From JBJHCA01 sp050485785 (GTDB lineage Bacteria > Bacteroidota > Bacteroidia > Chitinophagales > Saprospiraceae): a stretch of DNA of 10,371 nucleotides. Every line of letters starts with the position of its first letter. The first letter of the stretch is position 1. The position numbers and the translations under genes are program-made. The notes below the pieces were generated by a model. That model made no database searches. It was not told the origin of the DNA and was given only the letters and a program-made list of their open reading frames with translations. Shown here in pieces: positions 1 to 6,957 of the stretch. Where the stretch lies: NCBI GenBank assembly GCA_050485785.1, contig JBJHCA010000102.1, positions 1 to 10,371 on the forward strand, read 5' to 3'.

Positions 1-1
1 C

Positions 2-3000
2 ATTGATATAGCACAAAAAGTTATCCCTCTCTGTATTGACGATGTCAATACCGTCCTGTCAGCATACCAGATTCTTGCAGTATCTCACCGTTTCAGTCTC
101 CGCTTTGACAGCTCCCTGTATTATATCCGTGAAGCATTGGAATACCAGCGGAGAGGAGGATTTCCCGCCGATATCAATCTGACCAGAATCTACGTGGAAT
201 ACGCAGGCTGGTATTCCGACCAGTATGAATTTGAAGAAGCACTTCATTACATGGACCTGGCCGATTCAGTTTACCGACTACTGGAGCAGGACCAGGTTTT
301 TGAGCATGAACTGATGCGGCACAGGGCTAACATTGAAATCCAAAAGGGTAACTATTCCCTGGCTTCCATGCTTCTTGAAAAGGTGGCTCAATTCTATGCT
401 GAACCAATCACCCGTCACGATTCCATCCAGTTGGCCGATGCTCTCAACGGTTTGGGAACGCTGGCATTTTATGATGGTGCTTACTTCCGCGCCATGCAAC
501 ACTATGAATCTGCAGGAGAGTTGATGGTGAGCATATATGGCGTTGAAACGGCCACCACAGCCATGGTCATGTATAATATTGGCCTGGTGTATTCAGTCAT
601 GGGTTTGTATAACGAAGCCAACAAACAATTTGAAGGCCTGGTGGAATTATGGCACCATATCGAAGGGGAGTATTCACTGAGTGCTTCAAACATCTACATC
701 GAGTTGGGTAATCTCTATGCCGATCAGGGTGAACCCGAAAAAGCACTTTCCGCATTTCATTATGGCATCTCCATTCGCGAACATCACCGGTTCACCTACG
801 ATCCTGTTTTGCTGAATGCCTACACACAAATTGCCCTGGTTTATGCGAATATGCAACAATACAACCCTGCCGGGGAATTCCTGAAAAAGGCTGAATCACT
901 GAATGAACAGGTGGATGACCCTTACAGGCATGCGTCATTTCTCCTGTCTGCTGCCACTTTATACAGCAAACTCGAAAATTATAGGAAAGCATTGAGCCAC
1001 TTGCATCAACTGCTTGGGCTTTACGATACCGGAAACAGTGATGAACCATCTCTGAATAAAGCAGATGCATACCTTAACCTGGGTCTTGTGTACATGGCAT
1101 CGGGAGATTCTGTACAAGCGAAGGCTTCTTTCTGGTCTGCCCTTAGGCACAGTAAAGATTTCGGTGATTTTCAACCCGTATATCTCAAAGCTGCCGCGGC
1201 GTATTCCCGCGCTTGTCATGCTAATTCCTGCCGGCTTGAAGCATTGGAAATTATTGCTGAAATCATTTGTCGGTATGAGGTGCTGATGGACGGTTATGAT
1301 GCAGGTTTTGTACCATTTCCCGCCATGTTTCTTGAGATATTGGCGAGTTATATCAGTCTGGATCATGAGATAGATGACTCAGTTGAGTTGCTGACACTGA
1401 TTGGTCTGGGTGAAAATGCCATCAGTTATGCAAGAAACATTAACTATTTTGACAGAACCCAGTTGTCCTGGCTTGGTGCCGCCAGGGACTTTCTCGACGA
1501 AACAGTAGCCACTGCGTACCGAATTGGCAGAATTGAACATCTACAATTTGACGGCCGGTATTTGGCCTATCGGGCAGCGGAGGCTTCCAAAAGCATACGG
1601 ATGCTTCATCACCTGCATACCGGCGATACCCGGCAGCATTTTAACCTGCCTGAATCATTGTTTCGTGAAGAGCAAGAGCTAAAATTCAGGTTGGCTGAGC
1701 TGCAGTACAGGTGGTACGATCTGATAGAAGATGGTTATGATCATGCCGAAGGTGAGTTAAGTGATATTGCCGCTGAACAAATGATCCTTACTCAGGAGAT
1801 ATACAAGCTGCAAAATACAATCAGGCAACACTATCCGGAATATCACCGGCTTCTCTATGGCAGCAACAGGGCAGAAACTGACCATATCATGCAGCTGTTG
1901 GAACCGGGTGAAGTGATGCTGATGTATCATTTTGGCCGGGATTCGGTTTACGGGTTTACATTCAACCGGGATGGATTTGACATGATGCTCTTAGGTGAGG
2001 TTGAACATGTCAGGCATCTGGTCAGTGTTTTTCGAGATTCGGTTTTATCATCCAGTGAATGGGAAGGAGCAACTTCCCGGTTATTGGAGTCAGTAATAGT
2101 TCCGCTCACCGGCCAGCTGTTACCTGCGGAAAAGTGGGTGGTTATTCCCGATGACAAGTTATTCTACTTGCCATTCGACCTGCTCTTAAAAAACAAAGAG
2201 ATATACCAAAAAACAATACCGCTTGTCGTGCTTCAGCACAGTGCAAGTTTGTGGGTCAGAGATCGCATTAGCCCACCTGATGCACAAAAAGTCAATGTTG
2301 TTGCTTTTGCACCCTGGCAGGTTATGCAAGAGGGAAATGAGGCCAATTCACCAATGGCTCCTTTGGTTCAATCGGGCAGAGAGGCAGCGATGGTTGCCCG
2401 GGTCACCGGCGGAAAGGTATTTACAGGTGTGGATGCGAATTTGACCGGTTTTTGGGCTAATGCTTTGGAAGCGTCTGTGTTGCATATTGCTACACACGGG
2501 TTGTTTAACGAAAATGATCCGGGCAGGAGCAAGTTGGTCTTTCAATGCAATCCGCCGGCTCCAGACTGCTATGATGCCCTCTATGCGAGGGATGTGTTTC
2601 ACAGGAGTATTCCGGCCTCATTGGTTGTGTTATCCGCCTGTAATACCGGTTTGGGCAATATAGTGAAGGGGGAAGGCCTGGCAAGCCTGTCCACAGCTTT
2701 TCAATATGCCGGAGGCCGTTATGTTGTGCTTTCTCTTTGGGCAGTTCCGGATCGTTCAACGGCAATTTTAATGGAATACTTCTATAGTGCGCTGAGTATG
2801 GGGTTGTCAGTACCTGATGCCCTGACGCAGGCCAAAAAGCAAACTTCCGAACACACCCCTGCATTGCGACATCCGATACATTGGGCCGGGTTTCAGACTT
2901 ATGGCGGTGGCGATGTTTCTCTGGCGATGGTAAAATCTTCAGGATATTGGAAATTTGGACTTGTAACCGGTCTGATTCTGCTGACTGCCCTGGCCATCTG

Positions 3001-3040
3001 GCGATTGGGATGGGCAAAAAGACAAACGATAAACCAATAA
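2..3040 (+). CDS. TPR-CHAT protein with C-terminal membrane anchor (5' partial)
   Basis: The reading frame is open from base 2 to the TAA at 3038-3040 (1012 codons visible), so the true start lies left of the window; the first internal start-like codon is a TTG at 137, in the middle of a helical repeat and unlikely to be used. Nucleotides about 90-1160 encode tandem TPR helices (recurring patterns such as YxxLGxxY and GxYxxA), a protein-interaction scaffold. A charged helical linker follows (about 1660-1850). The CHAT domain (about 1880-2920) is a caspase-like cysteine protease fold: the catalytic His lies in ATHG (codon 2495-2497) and the catalytic Cys in SACNTG (codon 2639-2641), followed by the family's GEGLASLSTAF stretch. 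Both residues are intact, so peptidase activity is plausible. A hydrophobic segment (about 2954-3001) and a basic tail end the protein. The substrate is unknown. An exported protease-like gene follows 90 bases later on the same strand. The family call is firm; the biological role is not known. Confidence 0.93.
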   Translation: MDIAQKVIPLCIDDVNTVLSAYQILAVSHRFSLRFDSSLYYIREALEYQRRGGFPADINLTRIYVEYAGWYSDQYEFEEALHYMDLADSVYRLLEQDQVFEHELMRHRANIEIQKGNYSLASMLLEKVAQFYAEPITRHDSIQLADALNGLGTLAFYDGAYFRAMQHYESAGELMVSIYGVETATTAMVMYNIGLVYSVMGLYNEANKQFEGLVELWHHIEGEYSLSASNIYIELGNLYADQGEPEKALSAFHYGISIREHHRFTYDPVLLNAYTQIALVYANMQQYNPAGEFLKKAESLNEQVDDPYRHASFLLSAATLYSKLENYRKALSHLHQLLGLYDTGNSDEPSLNKADAYLNLGLVYMASGDSVQAKASFWSALRHSKDFGDFQPVYLKAAAAYSRACHANSCRLEALEIIAEIICRYEVLMDGYDAGFVPFPAMFLEILASYISLDHEIDDSVELLTLIGLGENAISYARNINYFDRTQLSWLGAARDFLDETVATAYRIGRIEHLQFDGRYLAYRAAEASKSIRMLHHLHTGDTRQHFNLPESLFREEQELKFRLAELQYRWYDLIEDGYDHAEGELSDIAAEQMILTQEIYKLQNTIRQHYPEYHRLLYGSNRAETDHIMQLLEPGEVMLMYHFGRDSVYGFTFNRDGFDMMLLGEVEHVRHLVSVFRDSVLSSSEWEGATSRLLESVIVPLTGQLLPAEKWVVIPDDKLFYLPFDLLLKNKEIYQKTIPLVVLQHSASLWVRDRISPPDAQKVNVVAFAPWQVMQEGNEANSPMAPLVQSGREAAMVARVTGGKVFTGVDANLTGFWANALEASVLHIATHGLFNENDPGRSKLVFQCNPPAPDCYDALYARDVFHRSIPASLVVLSACNTGLGNIVKGEGLASLSTAFQYAGGRYVVLSLWAVPDRSTAILMEYFYSALSMGLSVPDALTQAKKQTSEHTPALRHPIHWAGFQTYGGGDVSLAMVKSSGYWKFGLVTGLILLTALAIWRLGWAKRQTINQ

Positions 3041-3106
3041 CCAGTTTCTGAGCCTTCAATAGCAAGGTTCGTAAAGTTTCTGCAATCTTGTTTCAAGGTA
3101 ATTTGT

Positions 3107-3114
3107 TATGTTTG
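3107..3114 (+). promoter_or_regulatory. Candidate Bacteroidota -7 promoter element
   Basis: TATGTTTG matches the TAnnTTTG -7 consensus of the Bacteroidota housekeeping sigma factor, 16 bases before the protease start. A possible -33 TTG sits at 3088-3090, but the spacing of 16 is at the short edge. If used, it gives the protease its own transcript with a leader of roughly ten bases, independent of the CHAT gene. Confidence 0.35.
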
Positions 3115-3130
3115 AAATGGCTGAAGATTA

Positions 3131-4369
3131 ATGTTTATGGATAAGTGGGCAGGTTTACTACTTCTGTTGTTAATGTCGGCATGGACAATGCAGCTAAACG
3201 CTCAGGCCTATGGTTACAGCATAAAAGACGACCGCAGAAGGGCCATAATTCCGTTCACTCAAGTGAATAACCTGATCATTGTTCCTGTTAGCATAGGCAA
3301 GCATGGCACCCGGAATTTTATTCTGGACACCGGAAGCTCGTATACCATCCTTACCAAACCATGGTACATGGATTCACTTAATCTTACTCCCGAGCGAAAG
3401 GTGCCCATTTTCGGATCAGACCGGTCCCAGATTCTTATGGCCGACGTGGTGAGAAATGTTGACTTCAGTATCGGTAATGTGATGGCCGAATTCCAGTCCA
3501 TTCTGGTATTGGAAGAAGACATCCTTCGCTTTGAGGAATTCATGGGTATTGAAATTACCGGAATCCTGGGTATAGATTTTTTCCGCCGCTTTGTTGTACG
3601 GATCAATTATGATGAGAATCGGCTAACGGTTTACAATAAACCACCCCGACGTTACCCTCGTAGATATGACAGATTACCGCTTGATTTTGTGAATGGCCGC
3701 ATTATGGTGGATTGTGTAATATATCAGCCTCAAAGCGGACTTACGGCCAAGGAACTCATGCTTGATACCGGAGCCAGCCTGGCACTGCTGTTCAATGCCG
3801 AAAACGAAGATGTCGAATTACCTCCGGTGTATATCCGTGGTGATCTTGGGCGTGGATTGGGGGGGAATATTGAAGGAATAGTCGGCAGAGTTCCATTCCT
3901 CTACCTGGGTCCTTATCGGTTTGAAAGTGTTCTGACTTCCTTCCACATTCCCGCTGAAGAAAACAAGGATATCATCTATCCCGAACGGGCCGGTATCCTG
4001 GGCAGTGAAATCCTTACCCGATTTGAGGTGATTATCGACCTTTCAAAGCGCAAACTTTTGCTCAGTCCTTCCCGGAGGTTTGGTGAATCATTTGAATACG
4101 ATATGAGCGGACTGGTTCTCGAACCTTACCGCGACGATGATTACGATTACGTGTTTGAAGTGCAGAAAGTTGTACAAAATTCCCCGGCATATCATGCCGG
4201 TATTCGCGAAGGGGATACAATACTGTACTTCAGCGGAATTCAGGGAAAAGTTACACCCGTTAAAGTATTCAACATGCTAAAGAGCAATCAGGGCCGCCTG
4301 ATAAGGGCGACCCTGCTGCGAAATGATATGGAAATTAACACGAGCTTTCGTTTGAATCGACTAATCTGA
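3131..4369 (+). CDS. Exported retropepsin-like aspartyl protease with PDZ domain
   Basis: This 412-residue protein starts with a signal peptide (hydrophobic run at residues 7-17, plausible cleavage near NAQA, residues 24-27), so it acts in the periplasm or at the outer surface. Two aspartyl protease-like halves follow. The first has the active-site motif DTGS at D66 and a downstream hydrophobic ILG motif (GILGIDFF). The second has DTGA at D212 and GILGSEIL. This two-lobed arrangement with an Asp in each lobe resembles a duplicated retropepsin or pepsin-like fold. Residues about 325-410 form a PDZ domain (VVQNSPAYHAGIREGD is the carboxylate-binding loop and following helix), which would recognise exposed C-termini of substrates. 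ATG 3131 is used here; the ATG at 3137 is an equally possible start and keeps the signal peptide. It follows the TPR-CHAT gene by 90 bases and ends before a strong hairpin. Proteins with this layout are common in Bacteroidota but their substrates are mostly uncharacterised. Confidence 0.88.
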   Translation: MFMDKWAGLLLLLLMSAWTMQLNAQAYGYSIKDDRRRAIIPFTQVNNLIIVPVSIGKHGTRNFILDTGSSYTILTKPWYMDSLNLTPERKVPIFGSDRSQILMADVVRNVDFSIGNVMAEFQSILVLEEDILRFEEFMGIEITGILGIDFFRRFVVRINYDENRLTVYNKPPRRYPRRYDRLPLDFVNGRIMVDCVIYQPQSGLTAKELMLDTGASLALLFNAENEDVELPPVYIRGDLGRGLGGNIEGIVGRVPFLYLGPYRFESVLTSFHIPAEENKDIIYPERAGILGSEILTRFEVIIDLSKRKLLLSPSRRFGESFEYDMSGLVLEPYRDDDYDYVFEVQKVVQNSPAYHAGIREGDTILYFSGIQGKVTPVKVFNMLKSNQGRLIRATLLRNDMEINTSFRLNRLI

Positions 4370-4380
4370 TTTGCCAGGCA

Positions 4381-4439
4381 AGCCGGGTTATCCCGCAGAA
4401 GCCTGAGCAAAAACAGGCCTGTAACCGGCTATTTCTTTT
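4381..4439 (+). terminator. Branched terminator-like hairpin after the protease gene
   Basis: The outer arms are AGCCGGGTTA (4381-4390) and TAACCGGCT (4422-4430), pairing with one bulged G. A nested inner stem is GCCTG (4401-4405) with CAGGC (4414-4418). The outer stem is followed by ATTTCTTTT (4431-4439). It lies 12 bases after the protease stop between convergent genes, where a terminator is expected; it may work in both directions, although the T-rich tract favours the plus strand. Confidence 0.65.
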
Positions 4440-4461
4440 GAGTTAAACGACAACTGAGGAT

Positions 4462-4480
4462 TGTATGCACTGTGCATACA
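4462..4480. repeat. Perfect 19-bp palindrome in the convergent intergenic region
   Basis: TGTATGCAC and GTGCATACA are exact reverse complements around a single central T. No T-run follows on either strand, so it does not look like an intrinsic terminator. The symmetric form with almost no spacer fits a dimeric DNA-binding protein better, but the position between two gene ends is unusual for an operator. The function is unknown. Confidence 0.6.
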
Positions 4481-4520
4481 TATGCTTATACCTGCAATGT
4501 TTCCGACCTCCTCCGCTTGT

Positions 4521-5447
4521 TTACATGAGTTCATCTGCCGGAAGATCAAGTATCCATAACTGATGGCGTTCTATGATATCGATGAGCTTGGTAGCATAAG
4601 CAGGATCAGTGGCATAACCTGCAGCCTGCAAACCTTTTGCCCATATTACATAGTCTCTGGAATCATGCTCAAAAAGTGAGCTGTAGCGGGGAAGTAAAAG
4701 CAATTCAGAATGTGCACGCCAGCTTTGCCACGCTGATTGATAGTTGACAAAAAAGTCTTTGTGATGATCATCGGCATGATTGGTACAATGACCTTTGGTA
4801 CAGCTACGCGACATGCATTTGATACCGAAATGATTGTTGTGGTTCACAGCAAGTCCTGACCTGCCTGCATTGCTTTCCAGTATGGCCTGCGCCATTTTGA
4901 TACTGGCCGGAATGCCGAAGCGAAGTTGTTCAGCCCGGGCTACCTGGGCAAAGCGGTCAATATAGGCATGCACTGCCTGGCCGGAGGCCGTTGATGCCCC
5001 GATCCCGCTTAGGTCTGCAGATTTCGGGGTTGTACGCGGGGCAGCGTCAGCCTCTTTAACTTCTGTACGGCCTGAATCAACAACCGTTAGCTTTTCTGCC
5101 TTACCTTCAGTATATACAGTACCATGATCCAAAAATTGAACTGACGAGAAAAGAGCCGTGTATTCCGAATTTTGGCCGGAAACCTGATTCCAGAATTGCT
5201 CAATCTGATCTTTTTCTTTGACTACCCATACCACTGCCAACATCACAACGGTGAGTTTAAACCAGGGAATCCTGTAAGTTTCAATCCAGCGAAGAGATCT
5301 GCTCAATAAAGCCAGTAAAACCAGCAGCATTGACCGCACAGTCCATTCAATAACTTTATTCATCCATTCGTCTTCCAGTACCTTGTTTAGCCAGGTCACT
5401 TTTCTCGGTTTCTGCAGCGGGTTGGGTTTAATTGCCGGGTGAGCCAT
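4521..5447 (-). CDS. Membrane-anchored glucosaminidase (GH73-type peptidoglycan hydrolase)
   Basis: This 308-residue protein runs from ATG 5447-5445 to the TAA at 4523-4521. The N-terminus is basic and has two hydrophobic stretches (about residues 39-48 and 62-76), consistent with membrane anchoring rather than a cleaved signal peptide. A low-complexity linker (about 80-155) leads to the glucosaminidase domain (about 160-303). The domain shows MAQAILESNAGRS with the likely catalytic Glu at residue 191, NHFGIK, and AGYATDPAYATKLIDII near the end, all typical of FlgJ/GH73 beta-N-acetylglucosaminidases. It should cleave the glycan backbone of peptidoglycan on the periplasmic side. I see no LysM or other wall-binding domain, so the anchor probably keeps it at the inner membrane. 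It is divergent from the S24 repressor gene with 146 bases between the starts. The domain call is firm; the precise bond cleaved cannot be read from the sequence. Confidence 0.9.
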   Translation of the reverse strand: MAHPAIKPNPLQKPRKVTWLNKVLEDEWMNKVIEWTVRSMLLVLLALLSRSLRWIETYRIPWFKLTVVMLAVVWVVKEKDQIEQFWNQVSGQNSEYTALFSSVQFLDHGTVYTEGKAEKLTVVDSGRTEVKEADAAPRTTPKSADLSGIGASTASGQAVHAYIDRFAQVARAEQLRFGIPASIKMAQAILESNAGRSGLAVNHNNHFGIKCMSRSCTKGHCTNHADDHHKDFFVNYQSAWQSWRAHSELLLLPRYSSLFEHDSRDYVIWAKGLQAAGYATDPAYATKLIDIIERHQLWILDLPADELM

Positions 5448-5485
5448 AACACAAAATTTTTATGGATTTACAAAAAGTTTTTAAA

Positions 5486-5520
5486 TTCGTGTGACGGGCA
5501 CCCAAAAAGATGTATATTTG
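5486..5520 (+). promoter_or_regulatory. Candidate promoter of the S24 repressor gene
   Basis: TATATTTG at 5513-5520 is an exact match to the Bacteroidota -7 consensus TAnnTTTG. A TTCG resembling the -33 element TTTG lies at 5486-5489, 23 bases upstream, the long end of the accepted spacing. Transcription would begin near 5527, giving a leader of about 67 bases before the ATG at 5594. This rules against the upstream in-frame ATG at 5510, which lies before the predicted transcript start. Confidence 0.55.
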
Positions 5521-5522
5521 GG
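5501..5522. promoter_or_regulatory. Candidate operator dyad overlapping the -7 element
   Basis: CCCAAA (5501-5506) and TTTGGG (5517-5522) form an inverted repeat with a 10-base centre; two further base pairs inside the centre are also symmetric. The right arm overlaps the TATATTTG -7 box, so a dimer bound here would block RNA polymerase. This is the expected layout for autorepression by the adjacent HTH/S24 protein. That the protein binds here is inferred. Confidence 0.45.
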
Positions 5523-5593
5523 TTCTGAACTACAAAGTAAAACAAAAAGATTTAAAAAGTCAAGCTTTCGGCAAACAAAAAAATGTAAAAAAT

Positions 5594-6298
5594 ATGAGCC
5601 AGTTCAATCAACATGTTGTCAATAAGCGTTTTGCAGAGGTTTATAAGTATCTCGAAAACAATCAGCTCATTCGCTCCAAATCTGATCTGGCCCGATATCT
5701 CGAAACCTACAATCATGTTATTAGCAGCATCCTGCAGGGGAAAAGAAATCTCACCCTGGATCAGTGCAACAAAATGTTTCAACACTTTGGTATCAACGCC
5801 AATTACCTCTTTGGCCTTAGTGATGTGATGCTGGCATCTGAAGATACAGATGAGGCCAGGATCAGCACGTCTACCATATATGACCGCAAACCCAATATTA
5901 CCCTGGTTACTGAACCGGCCATGGCAGGATATGCTCTGGCTCACAATGATCCGGCTTATCTCGACAATCTCCAGAAATTTTCAGTTCCCGGCCTCGAAGG
6001 TCAACTTATCGCTTTCGAAATTTTTGGCGATAGCATGCACCCCACCATTACTCACGGCGACCTGGTAGTTTGCCAACTCATTGAACGTACTGAACCCATC
6101 AGAGAAAACAGCGTCTATGTTGTGGTATCTGACGTGGTGGTGGCCAAGCGTATTCAACCCATTAAAGAAGGCGGACACATCGCGGCACTTCGCCTCATCT
6201 CTGACAATAACGTCTTCCAGCCATATGAGGTGGATGCCGCTGATGTACGGCAGATCCTCAAAGTAAAATGCAGACTTACCAGACATGGCATTATCTGA
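5594..6298 (+). CDS. HTH/S24 LexA/CI-like self-cleaving transcriptional repressor
   Basis: From ATG 5594 the product has 234 residues. Residues about 8-75 are a helix-turn-helix DNA-binding domain of XRE type (SKSDLARYLETYNHVISSIL, then the QGKRNLT turn). Residues about 100-230 are an S24 peptidase domain like LexA, UmuD and CI. The likely self-cleavage site is Ala111-Gly112, the nucleophile is Ser147 in GDSMHP, and the general base is Lys185 in VVVAKRI. The Ser-Lys spacing of 38 and cleavage-to-Ser spacing of 36 are close to those in LexA, so RecA-stimulated self-cleavage is plausible and would link target genes to DNA damage. An in-frame ATG at 5510 would add 28 lysine-rich residues, but it overlaps the likely promoter, so 5594, in an A-rich start context, is preferred. 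The gene has a candidate operator in its own promoter and is divergent from a cell-wall hydrolase gene. I see no polymerase, integrase or phage gene nearby. It may be a host regulator rather than a prophage repressor. Confidence 0.88.
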   Translation: MSQFNQHVVNKRFAEVYKYLENNQLIRSKSDLARYLETYNHVISSILQGKRNLTLDQCNKMFQHFGINANYLFGLSDVMLASEDTDEARISTSTIYDRKPNITLVTEPAMAGYALAHNDPAYLDNLQKFSVPGLEGQLIAFEIFGDSMHPTITHGDLVVCQLIERTEPIRENSVYVVVSDVVVAKRIQPIKEGGHIAALRLISDNNVFQPYEVDAADVRQILKVKCRLTRHGII

Positions 6299-6412
6299 CA
6301 GATTAACTAATGAGTCTTGTTTTTTTATATCTCTTTGTTGTAGTGAATGAACTGCCTGTTAATTGTACGCGTTAATGCTTTTATGAACGGGAACAGATGC
6401 TGTGCCTGTCTT

Positions 6413-6420
6413 TAGCTTTG
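6413..6420 (+). promoter_or_regulatory. Candidate -7 promoter element, near-leaderless
   Basis: TAGCTTTG matches TAnnTTTG and ends 6 bases before ATG 6427. No convincing -33 element is present. If it is used, transcription would start at or next to the ATG. It also argues against the in-frame ATG at 6397, which lies upstream of the box. Confidence 0.4.
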
Positions 6421-6426
6421 TACAAA

Positions 6427-6873
6427 ATGAAAATAACGCTGGCTTATTGGTTGACAGTGATGGTAGCCACCGCCCATTTGGGGCTGCCTTTATTCCAGCA
6501 CTGGTGCAATACCAGGATGGAAAAGCACGTGCACATTCTGCCGCTTAGCTGTCAAAGTTATCCCAGTCCAGCTCCGGCTGAAGGAACTTCATGTTGCTCA
6601 GCAAAAACAACCAGTACATGCGATTTTCCTGTATCCGGACATGATCAGCCTTGTTGTGATGAAAGCATTACCTGGCTGGCAGACAATTCAGATCGCATTA
6701 TAGTGGAAGCTCCGGCTAGTACCTATATGCCGATTGATCACGCAGTGCTGTTCAGAGGATACCCCTATAGCCTAAGGCAGCATTTCCTGTTCAGAGACCT
6801 TGAAATATATTTCCTGCGCCCCCCTCCACCGTTCAAGCACACCAGATCATATCTGAGTATTTATCTTTGTTAG
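6427..6873 (+). CDS. HYC_CC_PP-like cysteine- and histidine-rich small envelope protein
   Basis: From ATG 6427 the product has 148 residues. A signal-like hydrophobic segment (residues 3-23) is followed by a HWC motif (residues 25-27), Cys-Cys pairs at 56-57 and 76-77, further Cys at 42 and 65, several His, and a PPPPF segment near the C-terminus. The order of these motifs matches the Bacteroidota HYC_CC_PP family, with Trp replacing the usual Tyr in HYC. Such proteins are often found beside outer-membrane receptors and metal-binding proteins; the Cys and His residues suggest binding or sensing of a soft metal such as copper, but the biochemical role is not established. The longer frame from ATG 6397 would add ten residues before the natural N-terminus. 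An outer-membrane barrel gene and a two-domain HMA gene follow on the same strand, which supports a metal-related role. Confidence 0.75.
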   Translation: MKITLAYWLTVMVATAHLGLPLFQHWCNTRMEKHVHILPLSCQSYPSPAPAEGTSCCSAKTTSTCDFPVSGHDQPCCDESITWLADNSDRIIVEAPASTYMPIDHAVLFRGYPYSLRQHFLFRDLEIYFLRPPPPFKHTRSYLSIYLC

Positions 6874-6895
6874 AATCCTTTTTACGAACGTGTTG

Positions 6896-6929
6896 CCATT
6901 GCATATTTGAATGCAAGGGATGTTTTTTT
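6896..6929 (+). terminator. Weak terminator-like hairpin with T-run
   Basis: TTGCAT (6899-6904) and ATGCAA (6911-6916) pair around a six-base loop; two more C-G pairs lie outside one mismatch. Seven T follow at 6923-6929. It lies between the HYC_CC_PP-like gene and the barrel gene and may end or reduce transcription between them. The stem is short and AT-rich, so it could be partial or could instead be a protein-binding dyad. Confidence 0.45.
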
Positions 6930-6957
6930 GTTTTATCATCACAACACCCTGTAAGAA

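Noticed and set aside
137..139. TTG as the start of the TPR-CHAT gene
   Set aside because: The frame is open and TPR-like in sequence back to base 2, so this is an internal codon of a gene that begins outside the window.
2..3040. CRISPR-associated TPR-CHAT (Csx29-like) protein
   Set aside because: There is no CRISPR array or Cas gene in the window, and the protein has a membrane anchor; generic TPR-CHAT is the safer call.
2505..3065. Long minus-strand frame of 186 codons
   Set aside because: It is antisense to the conserved CHAT domain and its translation has no domain-like features.
5510..5593. Upstream in-frame start of the S24 repressor adding 28 residues
   Set aside because: It overlaps the -7 box and candidate operator and encodes a lysine-rich stretch outside the HTH domain; ATG 5594 fits better.
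5594..6298. Prophage repressor marking an integrated phage
   Set aside because: No integrase, structural, lysis-holin or attachment-site signature lies nearby; neighbours look like host envelope genes.
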